From UBA7672 sp040398465 (GTDB lineage: Bacteria; Pseudomonadota; Alphaproteobacteria; Caulobacterales; Hyphomonadaceae), in the NCBI GenBank assembly GCA_040398465.1, contig JBBAUA010000058.1:1-20017 (forward strand): DNA of 20,017 bases, in the 5' to 3' direction. Position numbers and translations under genes: made by a program. Of this stretch, positions 15,206 to 20,017 are shown piece by piece. The notes under the pieces were generated by a model that made no database searches, was not told the origin of the DNA, and saw only the letters and a program-made list of their open reading frames with translations. Within the stretch, counting starts at the first letter, position 1. Each line of letters opens with the position of its first letter.

Positions 15206-16516
15206 ATGATTCCTCGTTACGCCCGCCCCGAAATGGTTGCGATCTGGGAGCCGGAGCAGCGCTATGCGATCTGGCTCGAGATCGAGACATTGGCCGCCGA
15301 GGCGATGGCCGAGCTGGGGATGATCCCGACCGGGGTTCCCAAGGCGGTGCGGGCGCGGGGCGGTTTCAACGTACCGCGCATCGACGAGATCGAGCGCGAG
15401 GTGAAGCACGACGTGATCGCGTTCCTTACGTCGGTGGCGGAGCATGTGGGCGACGAGGCGCGGTTCCTCCATCTTGGGATGACGTCCTCGGACGTGCTGG
15501 ACACCTGCCTTGCGGTGCAGCTGCAGCGGGCGAGCGATATCCTGCTAAAGGACATGGACCGGGTGCTGGCGGCGCTGAAGAAGCGGGCGATCGAGCACAA
15601 GCGCACGCCGACGATCGGACGCAGCCACGGCATCCACGCCGAGCCGACGACGTTTGGCCTGAAGCTGGCTGGATTCCACGCCGAGTTTGCGCGCGGGAAG
15701 AAGCGGCTCGAGGCGGCGCGAGAGGAGATTTCGACCTGCGCGATTTCCGGCGCCGTGGGGACGTTTGCCAACATCGATCCGCGCATCGAGGAGATGGTGG
15801 CGGCAAAGCTGGGACTGGCCGTGGAGCCGGTGTCGACACAAGTGATCCCGCGCGACCGGCATGCCGCGTTCTTCGCGGCGCTCGGTGTTATCGCATCGAG
15901 CATCGAGCGGCTGGCGACAGAGATCCGGCATCTGCAGCGCACGGAAGTGCTGGAGGCGGAGGAGTTCTTCTCGGAAGGGCAGAAGGGTTCGTCGGCGATG
16001 CCGCACAAGCGCAATCCTGTGCTGACGGAAAATCTCACGGGGCTGGCGCGACTGGTGCGGTCTGCTGTCGTGCCGGCGATGGAGAATGTCGCGCTGTGGC
16101 ACGAGCGGGATATTTCGCATTCGTCCGTCGAACGCGGCATCGGGCCGGATGCGACCATCCATCTGGATTTTGCGCTGAACCGGCTGGCGGGCGTGATCGA
16201 GAACCTGCTGGTCTATCCCGACAACATGCTGGCGAACCTCAACCGGCTTGGCGGGCTGCACAATTCGCAGCGCGTTCTCCTGGCGCTGGTCGAGGCGGGG
16301 GCGAGCCGCGAGGACGCCTACCGCATGGTCCAGCGCAACGCGATGAAGGTGTGGCGCGATGCGAACCGCAAGGATGGCGATTTCCTCGCCAACCTTGAAG
16401 GCGATCCGGATGTGGCGAAGCTGCTGAGCAAGGCAGAGCTCGGCGCAATGTTCGACCTTGAGTATCACTTCAAGGGCGTGGACGTGATCTTCGCGCGGGT
16501 GTTCGGGGATAGCTGA
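15206..16516 (+). CDS. purB: Adenylosuccinate lyase
   Basis: Catalyses two fumarate-releasing steps in purine synthesis: SAICAR to AICAR, and adenylosuccinate to AMP. Cytoplasmic homotetramer of the fumarase/aspartase superfamily, 436 residues, normal length. Visible are TSSDVLDTC (first conserved region), GRSHGIHAEPTTFG with the catalytic His, and the superfamily signature GSSAMPHKRNP (261-271) with the mobile catalytic serine. N-terminus MIPRYARPEMVAIW is typical of the bacterial PurB group found in alphaproteobacteria. CGGAG lies upstream of the ATG. It precedes the purC-purS-purQ cluster on the same strand but is separated from it by the DUF1476 gene, so it is probably a separate transcript. 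Confidence 0.96.
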   Translation: MIPRYARPEMVAIWEPEQRYAIWLEIETLAAEAMAELGMIPTGVPKAVRARGGFNVPRIDEIEREVKHDVIAFLTSVAEHVGDEARFLHLGMTSSDVLDTCLAVQLQRASDILLKDMDRVLAALKKRAIEHKRTPTIGRSHGIHAEPTTFGLKLAGFHAEFARGKKRLEAAREEISTCAISGAVGTFANIDPRIEEMVAAKLGLAVEPVSTQVIPRDRHAAFFAALGVIASSIERLATEIRHLQRTEVLEAEEFFSEGQKGSSAMPHKRNPVLTENLTGLARLVRSAVVPAMENVALWHERDISHSSVERGIGPDATIHLDFALNRLAGVIENLLVYPDNMLANLNRLGGLHNSQRVLLALVEAGASREDAYRMVQRNAMKVWRDANRKDGDFLANLEGDPDVAKLLSKAELGAMFDLEYHFKGVDVIFARVFGDS

Positions 16517-16517
16517 A

Positions 16518-16790
16518 AACAAAAGGGCCGGAGCTTCCCGAGCTCCGGCCCAAGGCCATGATGGCGGAGCAGGAAGGCGCGAGGATTGCGCCGCTGCTCC
16601 AACCGGATCGATAGCGCCCGAGGGGGGACAAAGGCGCACGCCGCCGGGGGAGGCGGGAATCCGGTCGGGCCAGACTGTCGGGGGCCAGTCTTGAGCGACC
16701 AGCCTGGCGCCGGGGCTTTGCAATTTCCTGATCCGCGCTGCGCGACTTTTGGGCCGGCTGTTGACCAACAAAATTGTGGAGCGTTTCGCG
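16518..16790 (-). ncRNA. Candidate small RNA in the purB-DUF1476 gap
   Basis: The 365-base gap 16517-16881 holds no convincing gene. Read on the minus strand it contains a stem AACCGGAT/ATCCGGTC (16601-16608 with 16659-16666), a two-tier hairpin GGAGCAG/CTGCTCC with inner GGCGC/GCGCC (16566-16600), pyrimidine-rich stretches that could pair with ribosome-binding sites, and finally a strong terminator at 16551-16525. Because the DUF1476 gene already has its own terminator at 16843-16811, a second one 260 bases further suggests an independent minus-strand transcript. The 5' end and promoter are not defined; boundaries are approximate. Alternatively this is a structured purB 3' region. Confidence 0.3.
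16525..16551 (-). terminator. Intrinsic terminator, minus strand, next to purB
   Basis: A perfect 11-bp stem GGGCCGGAGCT (16525-16535) with AGCTCCGGCCC (16541-16551) and a 5-base loop. The T-rich tract (TTTTGTTTTC) follows only on the minus strand. For plus-strand purB transcripts the same hairpin lacks a U tract but may act as a 3' stabilising structure. Confidence 0.75.
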
Positions 16791-16810
16791 ATGGGACTCC
16801 CGCGCGCAAA

Positions 16811-16843
16811 AACCCCGCCGCGCCGTGGTTTCGGGCGCGGCGG
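16811..16843 (-). terminator. Intrinsic terminator after the DUF1476 gene
   Basis: A perfect 12-bp stem CCCCGCCGCGCC (16811-16822) with GGCGCGGCGGGG (16832-16843) around a 9-base loop. On the minus strand it is followed by TTTTTG. It lies 39 bases past the DUF1476 stop. Confidence 0.85.
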
Positions 16844-16881
16844 GGCGGATGGCTTGGTAAACTGACGGCCCGGGCCGATCG

Positions 16882-17208
16882 CTATTTTTTCTCGGATTTG
16901 ACCTGTTCGATGGCGGTTTCCATCAGCTCGGTCATCTGGCGCTGGAGCTGGTGGTCGGTGATCGCGACGCCGCCGGCGTCCAGATCGCCCTTCACCTTCC
17001 GGAACACGTCTTCATCGCCGGGGGCCTCGAAGTCGGATTTCACGACTTCGGTGGCGTAGGCCGCCGCTGCTTCGCCGGATTTGCCAAGCTTTTCAGCGGC
17101 CCACAGGCCCAGCAGCTTGTTTCGGCGGGCATTTGCCTTGAACCGCAGTTCCTGATCGAGGGCGTACTTTCCCTCTTCCGCCCCTGCACGTTTGTCGAAA
17201 CTGCTCAA
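16882..17208 (-). CDS. DUF1476 protein, F1-ATPase zeta-type inhibitor
   Basis: 108-residue cytoplasmic protein of the DUF1476 family, which in Paracoccus and other alphaproteobacteria is the zeta subunit that inhibits ATP hydrolysis by F1Fo-ATP synthase. The conserved block DQELRFKANARRNKLLGLWAAEKLG (18-42) is diagnostic. The protein is mostly helical, with a C-terminal part VFRKVKGDLDAGGVAITDHQLQRQMTELMETA. The start appears to be TTG at 17208, placed 7 bases after a GGAG site; no better ATG exists. It is divergent from purC, a neighbourhood common in alphaproteobacteria. Family is secure. The inhibitory role here is inferred from homologues. Confidence 0.92.
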   Translation of the reverse strand: MSSFDKRAGAEEGKYALDQELRFKANARRNKLLGLWAAEKLGKSGEAAAAYATEVVKSDFEAPGDEDVFRKVKGDLDAGGVAITDHQLQRQMTELMETAIEQVKSEKK

Positions 17209-17307
17209 AACCGTCTCCCTGTGATCGCTTGCATCCGCTCTCTCACATGCCGATATAGCCCCTGGGAAGGGCCAAAAACACCCCCGCGACGATGCCAGAC
17301 GCGACGT

Positions 17308-17339
17308 CCATCCCGGGATGGGCTAGGAAACCTTTTCCT
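17308..17339. promoter_or_regulatory. Two adjacent palindromes upstream of purC
   Basis: CCATCCCGGGATGG (17308-17321) is a perfect 14-bp palindrome. AGGAAA/TTTCCT (17325-17330 and 17334-17339) forms a second inverted repeat 3 bases later. Both lie within 80 bases of the purC start, between it and the divergent DUF1476 gene. They may be operators or a leader structure. Confidence 0.35.
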
Positions 17340-17386
17340 GTACGAGTCGCGAGGGCTGGCACGCCTTCCGGCCCTGGAGATGCGAC

Positions 17387-18148
17387 ATGGCCAAGCGCCG
17401 CAAGATCTACGAAGGCAAGGCGAAGATCCTCTATGAGGGGCCTGAGCCCGGCACGCTGATCCAGTATTTCAAGGACGATGCGACTGCGTTCAACAACGAG
17501 AAGCGCGCCGTGCTGGACGGCAAGGGCGTACTCAACAATCGCATCAGCGAATTCGTGATGACGCAGCTGAACGGCATCGGCATCCCGACGCATTTCCTGA
17601 AGCGCATCAACATGCGCGAGCAGCTGATCCGCGAGGTCGAGATCATCCCGCTGGAAGTGATCTGCCGGAATGTGGCGGCGGGCTCTCTGTCCAAGAAGCT
17701 GGGCATCGAGGAAGGCACGCCGCTGCCGCGGTCGATCATCGAGTTCTGCTACAAGAAGGACGAACTCGGCGACCCACTGGTCACCGAGGAGCACATCACG
17801 GCGTTCAACTGGGCGACGCACCAGGAGCTCGACGACATCATCGCGATGACGCTGCGCATCAACGATTTCCTGACCGGGCTGTTCGCCGGCGCGCGGATCA
17901 AGCTGGTGGATTTCAAGGTGGAATACGGACGGCTCTACGAGGGCGAGATGGTGCGCACTGTGCTGGCCGACGAGATCAGCCCGGATTCGTGCCGCCTGTG
18001 GGACATGGACACCGGCGAGAAGATGGACAAGGACCGCTTCCGCCGCGACCTGGGCGGCGTCACCGAGGCCTATGCCGAGGTTGCGCGGCGGCTTGGAATC
18101 ATCAAGGAAGCGGGCGGGGCGGAAATCCTGTCGTTTAACGGAAAGTAG
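17387..18148 (+). CDS. purC: Phosphoribosylaminoimidazole-succinocarboxamide synthase
   Basis: SAICAR synthase: joins CAIR and aspartate using ATP in purine synthesis. 253 residues, usual for the bacterial single-domain form. Motifs: KRRKIYEGKAKILYEG (N-terminal nucleotide-binding strand), DDATAFN, EVIPLEVICRNVAAGS-type segment near 85-100, and the signature LVDFKVEYGR followed by LADEISPDSCRLWD. A TGGAG site precedes the ATG. purS follows after 7 bases, so the two are an operon. PurB uses this enzyme's product. Identification is secure. Confidence 0.97.
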   Translation: MAKRRKIYEGKAKILYEGPEPGTLIQYFKDDATAFNNEKRAVLDGKGVLNNRISEFVMTQLNGIGIPTHFLKRINMREQLIREVEIIPLEVICRNVAAGSLSKKLGIEEGTPLPRSIIEFCYKKDELGDPLVTEEHITAFNWATHQELDDIIAMTLRINDFLTGLFAGARIKLVDFKVEYGRLYEGEMVRTVLADEISPDSCRLWDMDTGEKMDKDRFRRDLGGVTEAYAEVARRLGIIKEAGGAEILSFNGK

Positions 18149-18155
18149 CCAATCG

Positions 18156-18398
18156 ATGCGCGCGAAGGTTCATGTCTCGCTGAAGGCCGGCGTGCTCGAT
18201 CCGCAGGGCAAGGCGGTGGGCGATGCGCTCGGCCGGCTCGGCTTTGGCGAGGTTGAGGCCGTGCGCTGCGGCAAGACGATCGAGCTTGAGCTTGCCGACG
18301 GCCTGTCGAAGGCTGACGCGGAAAAGCGCGTCAAGGAAATGTGCGAGAAGCTGCTCGCGAACACGGTCGTCGAGCGGTATTCGATCGAGATCGCGTAG
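18156..18398 (+). CDS. purS: FGAM synthase subunit PurS
   Basis: 80-residue small subunit of the three-part phosphoribosylformylglycinamidine synthase (PurS-PurQ-PurL), which bridges the glutaminase and synthase subunits. MRAKVHVSLKAGVLDPQG is the conserved PurS start, and GFGEVEAVRCGKTIEL and the C-terminal VVERYSIEI complete the fold. The ATG at 18156, seven bases after the purC stop with GGAAAG upstream, gives the usual length; longer versions of the frame would run back into purC. purQ normally follows directly, but here it is 950 bases away. Confidence 0.95.
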   Translation: MRAKVHVSLKAGVLDPQGKAVGDALGRLGFGEVEAVRCGKTIELELADGLSKADAEKRVKEMCEKLLANTVVERYSIEIA

Positions 18399-18418
18399 GA
18401 CGCGTCTACTTCGCGTCC
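18398..18418. terminator. Hairpin between purS and the convergent entericidin-like gene
   Basis: A 7-bp stem, GGACGCG (18398-18404) with CGCGTCC (18412-18418), around a 7-base loop. It spans the junction of the two convergent genes. No U tract follows on either strand, so it may be only a weak terminator. If it ends purS transcripts, purQ needs its own promoter. Confidence 0.3.
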
Positions 18419-18540
18419 TCAGCCGTCTTGGCGACGACGTCGCCAACGGCGCCGACGTCTTTGCCGAGGCCGGCGATGGTGTTGCAGGCAGACGCCAGCA
18501 GCGGCGCGGCCAGGATCACGGCGATGAGCAGTTTACGCAT
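18406..18540 (-). CDS. Entericidin-like small lipoprotein (1)
   Basis: 44-residue lipoprotein precursor. MRKLLIAVILAAPLLASACNTIAGLG has a basic start, a hydrophobic stretch, a lipobox LASAC (Cys19) and then the NTIAGLGKDV core typical of the entericidin A/B family. The mature peptide would be about 26 residues, anchored to a membrane by its lipid, with a likely amphipathic helix. In E. coli, entericidin B is a bacteriolytic lipoprotein opposed by entericidin A; many other bacteria carry members of unknown role. It is antisense to the purine genes and 78 bases downstream of a second member on the same strand. Confidence 0.8.
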   Translation of the reverse strand: MRKLLIAVILAAPLLASACNTIAGLGKDVGAVGDVVAKTAEDAK

Positions 18541-18583
18541 GAGGTTTACCCCTGACTGAAGTCCCGTGCCGGAAAGATGGCCT

Positions 18584-18603
18584 CTTGCGGCGCTTTCCGC
18601 AAG
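18584..18603. repeat. Hairpin between the two entericidin-like genes
   Basis: A perfect 7-bp inverted repeat, CTTGCGG (18584-18590) with CCGCAAG (18597-18603), around a 6-base loop. It follows the stop of the upstream entericidin-like gene and precedes the second. It may end the first transcript partly or lie in the second gene's leader. There is no U tract. Confidence 0.35.
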
Positions 18604-18618
18604 TTGTGGCCGGGCGCG

Positions 18619-18843
18619 CTAGGTGGGATCCGGACAGCCGTCGAGCACAAGGCCGTTGGCGTCCGGCCGGCAGGATGAAGGCGGGGCGACTGTCGAGCCA
18701 GGCGCTGGCGTTGCGGCGTTCTGGACGCCTGTGGCCGTGCCCGTCATGACGCCGCCGATTGTCTGAAGGTCGCGGCCTATCCCCTCGACCGTATTGCAGC
18801 CGGCCAGCGCCAGGAGGGCGCCGGCTGCCAGAAGCTTGTTCAT
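18619..18843 (-). CDS. Entericidin-like lipoprotein (2) with cysteine-containing tail
   Basis: 74-residue precursor. The signal MNKLLAAGALLALAGC has a strong lipobox (Cys16), followed by NTVEGIGRDLQTIGG, the entericidin-family core. Unlike typical entericidins, a Thr/Ala/Pro-rich linker (TPAPGSTVAPP) and a tail with two more cysteines (SSCRPDANGLVLDGCPDP, Cys58 and Cys70) follow, which could form a disulfide outside the cytoplasm. GGAGG stands 4-5 bases before the ATG at 18843; an earlier in-frame ATG overlaps that site. It is upstream of the shorter member on the same strand. Family is likely; the tail is unexplained. Confidence 0.75.
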   Translation of the reverse strand: MNKLLAAGALLALAGCNTVEGIGRDLQTIGGVMTGTATGVQNAATPAPGSTVAPPSSCRPDANGLVLDGCPDPT

Positions 18844-18927
18844 CGCGTCCTCCATCATCGAATTGACCGTGCCTGAGGCTGGACCCGGAATCTGTCCAAA
18901 ATCGGGTGAGCATTTCCAGAGGAATTC

Positions 18928-19269
18928 ATTACGCCAGCACACTGGACGCCGATCGTCCTGTTGATCGGGTCCAACCTGTTCATGACGGTGGCGTGGTACG
19001 GGCATCTGAAATTCAAGGAATCGCCGCTGCTGCTGGTGATCCTTGCGAGCTGGGCGATCGCGTTCGTCGAATACTGTCTCGCGGTTCCGGCTAACCGGAT
19101 CGGCCACGCTGTCTATTCCGCGGCCGAGCTGAAGACGATGCAGGAGGTGATCACGCTGGTCATTTTCGCGGGCTTTTCCGTATGGGTGCTGGGCGAACCG
19201 CTGACGTGGAAACATGCGATCGGGTTCACGTTGATCGCGGTGGGGGCGGGGGTGATTTTCCACAGATAG
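18928..19269 (+). CDS. DUF486 family membrane protein (DMT-like), apparent ATT start
   Basis: Small integral membrane protein, 113 residues from the proposed start, with four predicted helices: TPIVLLIGSNLFMTVAWYG, LLLVILASWAIAFVEYCLAV, MQEVITLVIFAGFSVWVLG and HAIGFTLIAVGAGVIFH. The sequence, including FMTVAWYGHLKF and PANRIGHAVYSAAELKTMQE, matches DUF486, a relative of drug/metabolite transporters with no established substrate. No ATG or GTG occurs at the expected N-terminus. AGAGGA (18918-18923) lies the right distance before ATT at 18928, and translation from there gives the usual family length. TTG at 18961 is a fallback that would cut into the first helix. It lies between purS and purQ on the same strand. 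Confidence 0.8.
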   Translation: MTPAHWTPIVLLIGSNLFMTVAWYGHLKFKESPLLLVILASWAIAFVEYCLAVPANRIGHAVYSAAELKTMQEVITLVIFAGFSVWVLGEPLTWKHAIGFTLIAVGAGVIFHR

Positions 19270-19348
19270 CCGAGGCGCGAACCGCCCTCGCGACTCGTGG
19301 CGAAAGCTGCTAGATGCCCGCGAAACGGGTGCTTCCCAAGGACAGGTC

Positions 19349-20011
19349 ATGAAATCCGCTGTCATCGTTTTTCCCGGCTCCAACTGCGATCGCGACGCGC
19401 AGACGGCCTTGCGCCAGGTGACGGGGCAGGAGCCAGCGATGGTCTGGCACAAGGATGGCGCGCTGCCGGACGGGCTGGACCTGATCGTCTTGCCGGGCGG
19501 GTTTTCGTATGGCGACTATCTCCGCTCCGGCGCGATGGCGGCGGCGTCGCCGATCGGGGATGCAATCCGTGGCCATGCCGAGCGCGGCGGGTATGTGCTG
19601 GCGATCTGCAACGGCTTCCAGGTGGCGACCGAGATGGGGCTGCTGCCCGGCGCGCTGCTGCGCAATGCGTCGCTGAACTTCGTCTGCCGTCCCCAGCCGC
19701 TGGCGATCGCGAGCAACTCTTCGGCGTTCACGGCGGGCTACAAGGATCAGCGCGAAGTCTCGTTCCCGGTCGCGCACCATGACGGCAACTTCTTCGCGGA
19801 CGATGCAACGCTCGACCGGCTTGAAGGCGAGGGCCGCGTGGCGTTCCGCTATGTCGGCAATCCCAACGGGTCGGCGCGGGACATCGCCGGTATCCTGTCC
19901 GAAAATGGCCGCGTGCTCGGCATGATGCCCCACCCGGAGCGGGCGATGGGGGGGCAGGAGGGCGGAAATGACGGGTTCAAGCTGTTCGAAAGCCTTATGG
20001 CTGCGGCGTAG
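19349..20011 (+). CDS. purQ: FGAM synthase glutaminase subunit PurQ
   Basis: Class I glutamine amidotransferase subunit, 220 residues, that hydrolyses glutamine and passes ammonia to PurL. The nucleophile Cys87 is in AICNGFQ; the catalytic His195 and Glu197 are in MPHPER; LPGGFSYGDYLR (48-59) is the PurQ hallmark. Length is normal. The ATG follows AGGACAGG. It lies 79 bases after the DUF486 gene and probably has its own promoter, or is read from it, because the opposing entericidin-like genes separate it from purS. purL would be expected beyond the window. Confidence 0.96.
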   Translation: MKSAVIVFPGSNCDRDAQTALRQVTGQEPAMVWHKDGALPDGLDLIVLPGGFSYGDYLRSGAMAAASPIGDAIRGHAERGGYVLAICNGFQVATEMGLLPGALLRNASLNFVCRPQPLAIASNSSAFTAGYKDQREVSFPVAHHDGNFFADDATLDRLEGEGRVAFRYVGNPNGSARDIAGILSENGRVLGMMPHPERAMGGQEGGNDGFKLFESLMAAA

Positions 20012-20017
20012 GGCTCG

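Noticed and set aside
16586..17059. 157-codon plus-strand frame across the gap and the DUF1476 gene
   Set aside because: It crosses both terminator hairpins and lies antisense to a well-conserved gene; the translation shows no family resemblance.

Overview
This GC-rich window looks like chromosome from an alphaproteobacterium, most likely near Caulobacterales/Hyphomonadaceae. Three features point that way: a phoR...pstB-phoU-phoB locus of the Caulobacter type, a DUF1476 (F1-ATPase zeta inhibitor) gene beside purC, and an alphaproteobacterial REP-like repeat starting CCTCATCCTGAGGAGC. Assignment below order level is inference. Most genes are housekeeping or regulatory. There is no phage, IS element, CRISPR array, tRNA or rRNA that I can support.

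Layout. (1) 1-993: murI (glutamate racemase), then a short in-frame remnant that resembles the C-terminal end of an HWE-type histidine kinase. (2) 995-4094: a minus-strand pair of overlapping genes, an ATP-grasp ligase followed by a FolC-like Mur ligase. Their order and motifs recall cyanophycin synthetase split into two proteins. A divergent FadR/GntR-type regulator lies beside them. (3) 4095-8550: a REP-like inverted-repeat cluster, then two tandem M13 zinc-metallopeptidase lipoproteins on the minus strand. (4) 8716-14651: the phosphate regulon (phoR, pstB, phoU, phoB). The permease genes pstC and pstA, normally between phoR and pstB, are absent. Their place holds a divergent pair (a DUF4198-like exported protein and a DUF6607-like lipoprotein) around a Fur-box-like palindrome. 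(5) 14648-20017: a GNAT acetyltransferase and purine biosynthesis genes purB, purC, purS and purQ. The DUF1476 gene is divergent from purC. Between purS and purQ lie two small entericidin-like lipoprotein genes on the opposite strand and a DUF486 membrane protein that appears to start at ATT. The purB-DUF1476 gap ends in a strong minus-strand terminator and may encode a small RNA.

How the genes work together. PhoR and PhoB form the phosphate-sensing two-component pair, with PhoU and the PstB ATPase as the signalling link to transport. The pur genes make enzymes for steps of IMP and AMP synthesis (PurS and PurQ are FGAM synthase subunits; PurL would be outside the window). The most novel-looking items are the split cyanophycin-synthetase-like module, the metal-regulated-looking insertion in the Pho locus, the antisense entericidin pair inside the purine cluster and the candidate sRNA.
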